Below are positions 24,890 to 34,045 of a stretch of DNA of 64,000 nt, one piece after another (position 1 is the stretch's first letter; each line of letters opens with the position of its first letter). This DNA comes from Flavobacteriales bacterium UBA7612. Its GTDB lineage: Bacteria; Bacteroidota; Bacteroidia; Flavobacteriales; Weeksellaceae. The notes beneath the pieces were generated by a model, which saw nothing but the letters and a program-made list of their open reading frames with translations, searched no databases and had not been told where the DNA came from. The position numbers and the translations under genes are program-made. The stretch is from the NCBI GenBank assembly GCA_002484335.1, contig DLJQ01000004.1:1-64000 (forward strand), read 5' to 3'.

Positions 24890-27043
24890 CTATTTATTAT
24901 TATCGATAACTGTCATTTCGTCAATTAAACGTTGAGCGTTTGCATATTTATCAATCACCCATAAAACATAACGAGTATCCACCATAATGTTACGACAAAT
25001 CTCTGGATCATAATTCAAATCAGACATTGTACCTTCCCAAACACGGTCAAAATTTAATCCAATTAAATTTCCTTGAGCGTCCAAAACAGGCGAACCAGAA
25101 TTACCTCCAGTTGTATGGTTAGTTGCTATAAAATTAATTGGTAATTTTCCATTTTTATCTGCATATTTTCCAAAGTCTTTTTTACCATATAAATCTAACA
25201 TATGTTTTGGTAAATCAAATTCGTAATCATTAGGAACATATTTCTCAATAACACCATCAATATGTGTAATTGGTTCATAATATACCGCATCTCTTGGTTG
25301 GTAACCATCAACTTTCCCGTATGTTACACGTAAAGTAGAATTTGCATCTGGGAATATTTTTTTATCAGTAAACACTTCCATTTGCCCTTTCATATAAGTA
25401 CGCATTAGTTTACTTATTTTATCTTCATTCGAAAGATAAGTAGGAACAACTTTAGTTTGATTAGAATTTAAAACTAAACGAACTTGAGCAATCAAAGCAT
25501 CATTTTTTAAGGCATTTATAAACTCAGTATCATTTTTAGCGATTTCTTTTATATTTCCAATAAAACTTTTTCCATTCAATTCTTTCGTTCCATTTACAAC
25601 GCTATTATTTAATGCATTTTTTATATTTTCTGGCGTTGTTTCTGGCGACAATTGTTTAGGAATAGCCTTAAAATAATTATCTACAAGATCAGAAGAAATT
25701 GTTTTATCCAAATCAGCATTATAATCTTTGTGCATACTAGCTACAGTATTCAAAGACTTAGCTTTTACTTCATTGTAATTTTTTTCTCCTACAGCATTCA
25801 AAATAGTATTTAAAGCCAAAGCCATTCTGAACGTTTCCGAATTAGAGTAAAAAGATTCTGTATAAAGTGTATTCGCTAAACTATAATCTTGATTTTCTTT
25901 ATTTACATTATTTAAATCAGTGATGATTGTAGCATATTCCTTTTTTAATTTAGGATTTTCAGCCACTCTTTCCAAGAATTCTTGTTCGTATTGTTTACGT
26001 TTTTCTACAGCATTAGAACGGTTAAGTCCCAAAACTTCACCAATCCATTTTTTGTGCGCATTAGAAATACGAGCCTGTTTAGAAGCATATGCAATTCGAG
26101 TTGCATTATCTTCGCGCATTTTTTTATCAATATGAGATAATGCAATTGTACGAACATTAATTCTTGCAGGATCAATTACATCTTTTATTTGCTCTATTGC
26201 AGAAGCAGTTAAATATTCATCTGTTGTACCAGGAAAACCATAAACAAATGTAAAATCACCTTCATTTATTCCACTAATATTTACAGGTAAAAAATGTTTT
26301 GGCGTATAAGGAACATTTTCTGGAGAATATTCAGCAGGTTTATTGTTTTTATCTGCATAAATACGGAACATAGAAAAATCTCCCGTATGTCTTGGCCAAA
26401 CCCAGTTATCCGTATCATTACCATATTTACCAATAGCAGAAGGAGGAGCACCAACCAAACGAACATCTTTAAATGTTTCTGTTGTAAACTGATAATATTT
26501 ATTTCCTTTGTAGAATGGTTTTATAAAAACAGATTGATAAGCATCATTTTTACTTTTTTCATTTAACTTTTCTATGTTTTTTTTGATGATTTCTTTACGT
26601 TTCTCTTCAGAAATATTTTCTTTTACACCTTTCAATATTGTTGAAGTAACATCTTTTATATCAACAATAAATGTAGCCGTTAAACCATCATTTGGCAACT
26701 CATCTTTTAATTCTTTTGCCCAAAAACCATCTGTTAAATAATCGTGTTCTAGAGAAGAATGAGCTTGTATTTGTCCATATCCACAATGGTGATTAGTTAA
26801 TAATAAACCATTAGGTGAAATAACCTCAGAAGTACATCCGCCACCAAAATGAGCAACAGCATTATTAATACTTTTATCTCCTGTACTAAAAATATCCTCA
26901 GATGATATTTTTAGTCCCATTTCTTTCATTTCTTTTTCATTCAATTCTGTCGGAATCCACATTCCACCACCTTGCTGTGCAAATACAGATAAGTTGGTAA
27001 AAAAAGCCATTAAAACAGCTCCTTTAACAATTAATTTCCTCAT
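24890..27043 (-). CDS. dpp11: S46 family peptidase, Asp/Glu-specific dipeptidyl-peptidase (DPP11-type)
   Basis: This 717-residue exported serine exopeptidase releases dipeptides from peptide N-termini in the periplasm. A signal peptide ends near Ala22-Gln. The catalytic His85 is in LLTNHHCGYG, the Asp lies in the DTDNWVWPRHTGDF region, and nucleophile Ser649 is in TTGGNSGSP. Residue 667 in IGLNFDRVWEG is Arg. In this family Arg at that position (18 after the Ser) distinguishes Asp/Glu-specific DPP11 from DPP7, which has Gly. A promoter box lies at 27083-27090. Confidence 0.93.
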   Translation of the reverse strand: MRKLIVKGAVLMAFFTNLSVFAQQGGGMWIPTELNEKEMKEMGLKISSEDIFSTGDKSINNAVAHFGGGCTSEVISPNGLLLTNHHCGYGQIQAHSSLEHDYLTDGFWAKELKDELPNDGLTATFIVDIKDVTSTILKGVKENISEEKRKEIIKKNIEKLNEKSKNDAYQSVFIKPFYKGNKYYQFTTETFKDVRLVGAPPSAIGKYGNDTDNWVWPRHTGDFSMFRIYADKNNKPAEYSPENVPYTPKHFLPVNISGINEGDFTFVYGFPGTTDEYLTASAIEQIKDVIDPARINVRTIALSHIDKKMREDNATRIAYASKQARISNAHKKWIGEVLGLNRSNAVEKRKQYEQEFLERVAENPKLKKEYATIITDLNNVNKENQDYSLANTLYTESFYSNSETFRMALALNTILNAVGEKNYNEVKAKSLNTVASMHKDYNADLDKTISSDLVDNYFKAIPKQLSPETTPENIKNALNNSVVNGTKELNGKSFIGNIKEIAKNDTEFINALKNDALIAQVRLVLNSNQTKVVPTYLSNEDKISKLMRTYMKGQMEVFTDKKIFPDANSTLRVTYGKVDGYQPRDAVYYEPITHIDGVIEKYVPNDYEFDLPKHMLDLYGKKDFGKYADKNGKLPINFIATNHTTGGNSGSPVLDAQGNLIGLNFDRVWEGTMSDLNYDPEICRNIMVDTRYVLWVIDKYANAQRLIDEMTVIDNNK

Positions 27044-27082
27044 TTATACTAAGATTAATAATTATATAGTTTACTTTAACTT

Positions 27083-27090
27083 CAAAGATA
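27083..27090 (-). promoter_or_regulatory. -7 box of dpp11
   Basis: The minus strand reads TATCTTTG 39 nt upstream of the dpp11 ATG. Confidence 0.55.
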
Positions 27091-27398
27091 TAAACTTTTA
27101 CTTTATTAGTGTCTTTATAACGTTGGTTAACTAATGATAATTTTATATAAATATTATATTTTGATACAGAATATAATATAAATACTATTTTTTGTGAGTT
27201 GTCATCTCGAAAGTTTATACAATAGCAACTTTTCAAGATAGAATTTACTTGCTTATCAATTTTCAGATAATCACTATTTTTTTGAAATATTACGCTTTCT
27301 TATTTAGTGTTATTTATAAAAATTAGTTTTGCTAAACTAGAAAAATAAATAGTTTTAACCTTTTAACTATATAAGATAATTATAAACATGATTCTTTG

Positions 27399-27406
27399 TA
27401 AATTTG
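27399..27406 (+). promoter_or_regulatory. -7 box of lipB
   Basis: TAAATTTG lies 19 nt before the lipB ATG. Confidence 0.6.
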
Positions 27407-27425
27407 TTTACTGAAATTTTTCGAA

Positions 27426-28139
27426 ATGAAACAAATTGTCGAATTCCAAGATTTAGGAATCAATAAAGATTATCAAGATGCATGGGATTTTCAAGAAAGT
27501 CTTTTAGCAGAAAATATAGCTATAAAACAATATAATAGAGCACAAGAAAAGGAAGAGAATCCAGAATTCAAATCAACTAAAAATCATTTATTATTTGTAG
27601 AACATCCTAATATATATACTTTAGGTAAAAGTGGACATTTAGAAAACATGTTAGCATCTAGCGATCAGTTAAAAGATATCAATGCAACTTTTGTTAAAAC
27701 AAATAGAGGAGGAGATATAACTTACCATGGACCAGGACAATTGGTGGGTTATCCAATTTTAGATTTAGATAATTTTAAGCCTGATATTCATTTGTACATG
27801 AGAAATTTGGAGGAAGTTATTATAAAGACTATTGGTGATTATGGGTTGAAAGGAGAAAGATCGAAAGGAGAAACTGGTGTTTGGCTGGATGTTGGTAAAC
27901 CTTATGCAAGAAAAATATGTGCTATGGGAGTAAAAGCTTCTCGTTGGATTACAATGCATGGTTTTGCACTAAATGTGAATACAGATTTACGTTATTTTGA
28001 ATATATAGTTCCTTGTGGAATACAAGATAAAGCAGTCGCTTCTTTAAAAAGAGAACTTGGTATTGATTTAGATATGAGTGAAGTAAAGCAAAAAACGAAA
28101 CAACATTTTGCTGAGGTTTTTGATGTAGAATTTGTGTAA
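27426..28139 (+). CDS. lipB: Octanoyl-[acyl carrier protein]:protein N-octanoyltransferase
   Basis: LipB transfers octanoate from ACP to the lipoyl domains of 2-oxoacid dehydrogenases and GcvH, the first step of endogenous lipoylation. The 237-residue protein has the substrate-tunnel motif RGGDITYHGPGQLVGYP (about 98-114), the catalytic-lysine loop CAMGVKASRWITMHGFALNV, and the catalytic Cys in YIVPCGIQDKAVASL. It is a single-gene unit with its own promoter box and a terminator directly downstream; lipA is not in the window. Confidence 0.96.
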   Translation: MKQIVEFQDLGINKDYQDAWDFQESLLAENIAIKQYNRAQEKEENPEFKSTKNHLLFVEHPNIYTLGKSGHLENMLASSDQLKDINATFVKTNRGGDITYHGPGQLVGYPILDLDNFKPDIHLYMRNLEEVIIKTIGDYGLKGERSKGETGVWLDVGKPYARKICAMGVKASRWITMHGFALNVNTDLRYFEYIVPCGIQDKAVASLKRELGIDLDMSEVKQKTKQHFAEVFDVEFV

Positions 28140-28167
28140 AGATTATTCAAAAAAATATTTTAATTTT

Positions 28168-28195
28168 AAGACTACTTTTCTGTAGTCTTTTTTTA
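28168..28195 (+). terminator. lipB terminator
   Basis: AAGACTAC / GTAGTCTT with loop TTTTCT is followed by TTTTTT. The start codon of the PUL regulator lies just 5 nt after the T-run. Confidence 0.88.
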
Positions 28196-28200
28196 TACAC

Positions 28201-30918
28201 ATGAAATACCTTTTTTATATATTTTTCTTCGTTTCCTTTTATATAAATGCTCAATCGTTTGCGCCAATTATAACTAATTATTCTAAAAGTGAATATTTAG
28301 GAGAATCACCTATTTGGGATATAACAGAAGATATCAAAACAGGAACTATTTACTTTGCGAATAATAGAAATATTCTTGCTTATGATGGAAATTTTTGGGA
28401 TAAAATAACAACGAATAATTTATCAATTATTCGTTCTATCTCATCAATTAATAATGTTATTTATACAGGATCTTTAAAGAATTTTGGATATTGGAAAATG
28501 GAGAATGATACAATGAAGTATTATTCAATTTCAGATAAATTTAAAAGTTTTTCAGGATTGGAACAAGAAGAAATCTGGAAAATATTTTCAGTGGATAATA
28601 TTATTTATTTTCAATCATTTAATTATTTGTTTGTTTATGATGGAAAGCAAGTTAAGCGATATAAATTACCAGCTTTTTCTTCATATGTTTTTCCTATTCA
28701 TAACAAATTATATGTTGCTACAATTTCTAAAGGAGTTTATACATTTTCTAACGGTACATTTCATAAGGAATTTGATGTAATAAAAAATAAATCAGTTGTT
28801 ATACATGGGATAGAGAAATATAAAAATAATTTTTTGATTGGAACACTGACAGAAGGGATTTTTATTCTTGATTCTAATTATGTAGTCCATCCTTTTGATG
28901 TTAAATTTAATGAGATTCTTAAAAGTAATTTAATTCTCAAAATGATTATTCAGGATGACAATTTAATTATAGGAACATCAAACAATGGAATATATATTTA
29001 TAATCTAAAATCAGGTTCTTATAAGAATTATAATCAAAATCAAGGTTTAATTAGTAATACAGTTCAAAATATAAAACTTGATCATAAAGGTAATGCTTGG
29101 ATAGGAACAGATAAAGGAATATCTAAAATAGAGTTAAAAAATAAAACACAACTTTTATATGATTATAGTGGTCATTTAGGAAATGTATTTGCATTTGATT
29201 TTTTCGAGAATCAATTATTCATAGGTACAAATCATGGATTTTACTCTTATTCATCAACTCAAAATGATACAAAAGAATTAATAGAAAAAGGATTGATATG
29301 GAATGTTTCTAATATTAATCAACAATTATTTATTTCTGATGGTTGGGGAACGTATTTGTATAATAAACAAATGAAAAAGATTTCTTCAATTAATGGAGGA
29401 TATAAATTAGTCAGAAAAGGAAATAATTATTTTCAATCAACTTTTACAGGAGTTTATAAATTTAATGAATTAATAGATGATTCTCCTCAAAGAATTTCTA
29501 ATCTTTCTGTACCAATCTTAGATTTTGTATTAATAGATAATAAAATTTTAGGAATAGGAAAAAATGGTGGTTTATATTTATTTAATTCATTAACTAATAA
29601 TGCGAAAGAAGTTTTTTATGAAAATAGACCTTTGAGAAATCCACAAATAATACAAGAAGGGAATACGATTTACATTTTAGTTGATAGTCAAACATTAATT
29701 AACTATGATGTTAAATCTGAAAAATTTGGATCATTACGATTAGATTCTAAATTGAAAAATATTTATAGAATCCGAGATTTATCTGATGATAAATTTTTGG
29801 TAGAAGCTGATAATATTTTATACTTTTCCCAAATTGAAAACAATAAATTAATTCATTTTTTGATTCCTAAAAAATTATACGATGGTAAATTGGTTGATGA
29901 TAATTTAGTAGGAAAAATAAAAGATAATTTTCTTTATATAAATCTTGAAAATGGAATTTTAAAATATGATTTACATTCTATCCGTAAAGAATTACCAAAA
30001 GTAAAAATCTTAGCCAAGATTAATCAAAATATACTTAAAGAAGATTCTAATATTGAATATTCAAACAACTACATCGATTTTTTTATTTCGATATTGAATG
30101 ATGATTTTTCTAATTATCAATTATTCTATCAATTGAATGATTCTAAGATTCAACCTTTAAAATCATCAATTATTAATTATAAACAATTAGAGAGTGGTAA
30201 ATATATACTTTCTATTTATACTTTGAAAGATGGAAATTTTCAATTATTAAATAAGTTTGATTTTAGAATTAAAAAAATATGGTATTTATCAAATGGTATG
30301 TTTATTGTTTATCTTCTATTAATTATAATTTTCACTTTAAGTGTTTATAGATATAATAGATTAAAAATAAAACAACGTTTTCGTATTAAACAAAAAGAAT
30401 ATCAACATGAATTAAATCTATTAGAATTAAATCATAAGCAAGAATTAAATGAATTAAATTATAAAAAAGAAAAGCAACTTTTAGAAAATTCTTTACAGTC
30501 TAAATCGACAGAATTAGCTGCTCAAGCTCTAAAATTAGTTAATCAACGGAATATGATTAATGAAGTGAATGAATTATTTTCTCAGTTGGAGATGAATAAA
30601 GAGTTAAGTAAAATTAAAAAGAAGTTTGATAAAACCTTTTCTGAGTACAATTATAATAATAATGAGTGGCAAAGCTTTGAATTGAATATTCAAGAGATTC
30701 ATCAAGACTTTATTAAAAGATTATCAGAACAATATCCAAATCTTACTGCAAAAGATTTAAAGCTTTGTGTATTTCTTCGTATGAATCTTTCTACAAAAGA
30801 AATAGCACCATTAATGCACCTAAATTATCGTTCAATAGAACTACAACGTTATAGATTACGTAAAAAAATGCTAATTTCTCCCGAAATTAATCTTAATAAA
30901 TTTATGATTAATTTTTAA
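28201..30918 (+). CDS. SusR-like membrane-spanning PUL regulator (propeller + Y_Y_Y + LuxR HTH)
   Basis: The 905-residue protein has a signal peptide ending near INAQ. Residues about 40-600 are WD-like two-component-regulator propeller repeats (for example GNAWIGTDKGISKI), then a Y_Y_Y-like strand-rich segment, one TM at about 700-718, a basic coiled-coil (about 725-800), and a LuxR-type HTH at about 845-895 with LTAKDLKLCVFLRMNLSTKEIA. There is no histidine-kinase or receiver domain, so it is not a hybrid two-component protein. It is SusR-like in design: glycan binding in the periplasm, DNA binding in the cytoplasm. Its position upstream of susC indicates control of the beta-glucan PUL. Confidence 0.9.
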   Translation: MKYLFYIFFFVSFYINAQSFAPIITNYSKSEYLGESPIWDITEDIKTGTIYFANNRNILAYDGNFWDKITTNNLSIIRSISSINNVIYTGSLKNFGYWKMENDTMKYYSISDKFKSFSGLEQEEIWKIFSVDNIIYFQSFNYLFVYDGKQVKRYKLPAFSSYVFPIHNKLYVATISKGVYTFSNGTFHKEFDVIKNKSVVIHGIEKYKNNFLIGTLTEGIFILDSNYVVHPFDVKFNEILKSNLILKMIIQDDNLIIGTSNNGIYIYNLKSGSYKNYNQNQGLISNTVQNIKLDHKGNAWIGTDKGISKIELKNKTQLLYDYSGHLGNVFAFDFFENQLFIGTNHGFYSYSSTQNDTKELIEKGLIWNVSNINQQLFISDGWGTYLYNKQMKKISSINGGYKLVRKGNNYFQSTFTGVYKFNELIDDSPQRISNLSVPILDFVLIDNKILGIGKNGGLYLFNSLTNNAKEVFYENRPLRNPQIIQEGNTIYILVDSQTLINYDVKSEKFGSLRLDSKLKNIYRIRDLSDDKFLVEADNILYFSQIENNKLIHFLIPKKLYDGKLVDDNLVGKIKDNFLYINLENGILKYDLHSIRKELPKVKILAKINQNILKEDSNIEYSNNYIDFFISILNDDFSNYQLFYQLNDSKIQPLKSSIINYKQLESGKYILSIYTLKDGNFQLLNKFDFRIKKIWYLSNGMFIVYLLLIIIFTLSVYRYNRLKIKQRFRIKQKEYQHELNLLELNHKQELNELNYKKEKQLLENSLQSKSTELAAQALKLVNQRNMINEVNELFSQLEMNKELSKIKKKFDKTFSEYNYNNNEWQSFELNIQEIHQDFIKRLSEQYPNLTAKDLKLCVFLRMNLSTKEIAPLMHLNYRSIELQRYRLRKKMLISPEINLNKFMINF

Positions 30919-30934
30919 AATTCGGAAAATTAAT

Positions 30935-30952
30935 TACATCACAACTACATCA
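30935..30952 (+). promoter_or_regulatory. Direct repeat TACATCA-N4-TACATCA upstream of susC
   Basis: TACATCA at 30935-30941 recurs at 30946-30952, an 11-bp period that puts both copies on one face of the helix. It lies about 110 bp upstream of the susC -7 box, a plausible activator site. Binding by the adjacent regulator is inference. Confidence 0.35.
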
Positions 30953-31038
30953 TATATAAAAAATATTTTTTTATAAATATTGAAAATCAACTTTTTATAT
31001 TTTGTTATTTCAGAAATGTATTTTATACACCATTTCAC

Positions 31039-31071
31039 TTGTTAATCTAGTGTTAAATGATATTACTTTTG
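31039..31071 (+). promoter_or_regulatory. susC promoter
   Basis: TTG at 31039-31041 and TACTTTTG at 31064-31071 are 22 nt apart, slightly wider than the consensus. The ATG follows 22 nt after the -7 box. Confidence 0.6.
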
Positions 31072-31093
31072 AACTAACCATTATTAAAAGAAA

Positions 31094-34027
31094 ATGAAAA
31101 AATATTTTTTTCCATTATTAATTCTTGGGTCTTTGTATACAAATGCTCAGGTAACTAATGATTCTATACAGATCGAAGAAGATCCGATTACAAACGACTC
31201 AGTTATTCTTAATCAAGCTGTTGTGATTGGTTATGGATCTGTTAAAAAATCTGATTTGACATCTGCAGTTTCTTCTGCTAGTTCTAAGGATATAACTCAA
31301 ATAGCTAGTACAACGGCTATGCAATCTTTACAAGGTAAATTAGCAGGTGTAAACATTATTAATACAGACACTCCAGGTGGTACACCAACTGTATTAGTAA
31401 GAGGAATGGGGACAGCATTAGGAGGAAAAGCACCATTATATGTTGTTGATGGATTGATTGTTCCTAATATTGCTAATATTAATCCAAATGATATAGAAAA
31501 GATTGATGTACTAAAGGATGCTGCATCATCTGCAATCTATGGTGTAAGAGGTGCAAATGGTGTTGTAGTTATTACAACAAAAAGAGGTAAAACTGGTAAG
31601 TTAAAAGTTAATTATGATAGTTATTTCGGTGTAAGAAATGCTATGAATTTGGTTGATATGGCAAATGCAGATCAATACATAACTTACTTTAATGAACAAA
31701 GACAAGCTACTGGAGGATCTTTAATTTCTACAAATCAAAAATATAATACAGATTGGTTTGATGAATTATTAAAGACAGGACAAATAGTTAGTAATAATGT
31801 TGCTTTATCTGGTGCTGGAGAAAATATTAACTATATGTTTAGTATTAATAATTTCGAAGAAAAAGGAATTTTAGCAGGTAATGATTTTAAACGTACAACT
31901 GTTCGTAATAACAATGATTATAAATTATTTGACGGAAAACTTAAAATTAAGCAAAATGTTAGTGCAACTTTTACAAGAGAGGTACCTAAACCTTATGATG
32001 CTTTTGATTTAGCATATCGTCAGTCACCATTGGTACCAGTAAAATATGAAAATGGCCTTTGGGGAGCTCCAATATTTAATCAAACAACAGGAGAAGCAAC
32101 ATATGTTACTCAACCAGGTCAGTTAACAGATACATTTAATTCTCATGGTAACCCAATATCTACATTGTATTATGATAATCAAAAAATTAATACAACTACT
32201 TTACAAGGAAATATTGAGGCTGAATTAAAACTCGCAAAAGGTTTAACAGTTACTTCTCGTGCAGGAGCAACAAAATATTGGTACAAATACAGACAATATT
32301 CACCAATAAAAAGTAAATGGTTAGCTGCTAACCCTACAAGAACAGCTGCTGAATTTGAAAATTCTAAAGCAGAATATTCTCAATCAACTACATGGGCAAA
32401 TAATTCTCTTAATTTTAATAATATAGAGACATACAGATGGTCTTGGGAAAATTTTATAACGTACGATCGTAAATTTGGTAAACACTCACTTAATGTTGTT
32501 GCTGGTGTTTCAGGTGAAAAAAGAGGAATTGGAGAATATTCTGATATTACTGTTTATGATGTTCCAGAAAAAGAACAATATTGGGCTGTACGTCATGCAT
32601 CTGGTAATTATACGCCATTATTAGATCAAAATAATTATACACCAATTGCTTATGCATCTTATTTTGCTCGTTTGCAGTATAATTATGATAATAAGTATTA
32701 TGTATCTGGTATTATAAGAAGAGATGGTTCAAGTCAATTCAAACAAAATGGTAATTATTGGGGAACATTCCCTTCAGGATCGGTTGCTTGGAATATTTCT
32801 AACGAAGATTTTTTAAAAGATAGTGATGTTATATCATTCTTAAAACTTCGTGGAGGTTGGGGACGTTTAGGTAATGCAGAAGTCCCTTATAATTATACGA
32901 CAATAACAACTTCTACAGGAAGTAGTAATGGAAATTATGTTTTTGGACCAGGACAAGATTTAATTTATGGAGCATATGTAGGTTCTCCTGCTTATGATAT
33001 ATCATGGGAAATTGTAGATGAGTGGACTGCAGGTTTAGATTTTGATTTATTTAGAGGTAAGTTGACAGGTAGTTTTGACTATTATAATAAAACAACTAAA
33101 AATGCTATTCTAAATATTCAACAAATTTTATCTTCTCCTTATGAAAAGAACTTTTATGATCATGCTGCAAAAATAGAGAATAAAGGCTTTGAGATAGCTT
33201 TGAATTATAGTGATAAAACTTCTGGAGGTTTACGTTATTCTATTGGAGGAAATTTTAATTACAATGTGAATGAAGTAGTTTCAGTTAAAAAAGGTTATGA
33301 AGGAATGACGGGTGGTTCTTTAGGGAATGGACAAATAACGAAACGTTTAGAAGCTGGTCAACCTCTTGGTTCATTTTGGTTATTAGAGGCTGATGGAGTT
33401 TGGCAAACACAAGAAGAAATTGATAGTAATCCTCATTTATCAAGTGCTCAACCAGGTCATTTACGTTACAAAGATGTAAATGGAGATGGTGTTATTGACG
33501 ATCGTGATAAAAAATTTATGGGCTCTTATATTCCTAAATTTAACTACGGAATTAATATTAGTTTAGATTATAAAAATTTTGATTTAAATATTAGTGGATA
33601 TGGTGCTGGTGGTAACAAAATTTATAATGGTATAAAAAATACTCGTTTAGGAGGAGAAAATATCAGTGTAGATACATTTAATTCTAGATGGACTGGAGCA
33701 GGAACTTCAAATACAAATCCTGGAGCAGAAAGAGATCAAGTAGCTTCATCTTATTATTTAGAAAAAGGAGATTATTTCCGTTTAAGTAATGTAACATTAG
33801 GTTATAATTTTAGAGATAAAATAGACTTTGTAAGCAATTTAAGAATTTATGTAAGTGCTCAAAATTTATTTATAATTACAAAATACTCAGGCTTTACACC
33901 AGAATTAACATTGAATAACGATAAAAATAGTCGTTACGAAGGAAGTCCTTATGGAACAACTGGAGTTGATTTTTCAGCTTATCCAAACGTAAGAACATTT
34001 TTAGTAGGATTAAATGTAGAATTCTAA
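31094..34027 (+). CDS. susC: SusC/RagA-family TonB-dependent outer-membrane transporter (beta-glucan PUL)
   Basis: SusC proteins import oligosaccharides across the outer membrane with a SusD lid, using TonB energy. The 977-residue protein has a signal peptide to about residue 18, a TonB-box region near VVIGYGSVKKSDLT, a plug domain (LYVVDGLIVPNIANINPNDI, DAASSAIYGVRGANGVV) and a 22-strand barrel ending in FLVGLNVEF. The carboxypeptidase-D regulatory-like domain usual at the N-terminus is missing: only about 33 residues separate the signal peptide from the TonB box. The gene heads a tight operon with susD 18 bp downstream. Confidence 0.95.
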   Translation: MKKYFFPLLILGSLYTNAQVTNDSIQIEEDPITNDSVILNQAVVIGYGSVKKSDLTSAVSSASSKDITQIASTTAMQSLQGKLAGVNIINTDTPGGTPTVLVRGMGTALGGKAPLYVVDGLIVPNIANINPNDIEKIDVLKDAASSAIYGVRGANGVVVITTKRGKTGKLKVNYDSYFGVRNAMNLVDMANADQYITYFNEQRQATGGSLISTNQKYNTDWFDELLKTGQIVSNNVALSGAGENINYMFSINNFEEKGILAGNDFKRTTVRNNNDYKLFDGKLKIKQNVSATFTREVPKPYDAFDLAYRQSPLVPVKYENGLWGAPIFNQTTGEATYVTQPGQLTDTFNSHGNPISTLYYDNQKINTTTLQGNIEAELKLAKGLTVTSRAGATKYWYKYRQYSPIKSKWLAANPTRTAAEFENSKAEYSQSTTWANNSLNFNNIETYRWSWENFITYDRKFGKHSLNVVAGVSGEKRGIGEYSDITVYDVPEKEQYWAVRHASGNYTPLLDQNNYTPIAYASYFARLQYNYDNKYYVSGIIRRDGSSQFKQNGNYWGTFPSGSVAWNISNEDFLKDSDVISFLKLRGGWGRLGNAEVPYNYTTITTSTGSSNGNYVFGPGQDLIYGAYVGSPAYDISWEIVDEWTAGLDFDLFRGKLTGSFDYYNKTTKNAILNIQQILSSPYEKNFYDHAAKIENKGFEIALNYSDKTSGGLRYSIGGNFNYNVNEVVSVKKGYEGMTGGSLGNGQITKRLEAGQPLGSFWLLEADGVWQTQEEIDSNPHLSSAQPGHLRYKDVNGDGVIDDRDKKFMGSYIPKFNYGINISLDYKNFDLNISGYGAGGNKIYNGIKNTRLGGENISVDTFNSRWTGAGTSNTNPGAERDQVASSYYLEKGDYFRLSNVTLGYNFRDKIDFVSNLRIYVSAQNLFIITKYSGFTPELTLNNDKNSRYEGSPYGTTGVDFSAYPNVRTFLVGLNVEF

Positions 34028-34045
34028 TCTTTAAATTTTATCAAA

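Larger units (their letters stand above)
27044..27425. other. 382-bp gap between divergent dpp11 and lipB
   Basis: The gap is AT-rich with no plausible gene. It holds the dpp11 -7 box (27083-27090), a degraded fragment resembling repeat family 2 (GTCATCTCGAAAG at 27201-27213), and the lipB -7 box (27399-27406). Nothing else is recognisable. Confidence 0.6.
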
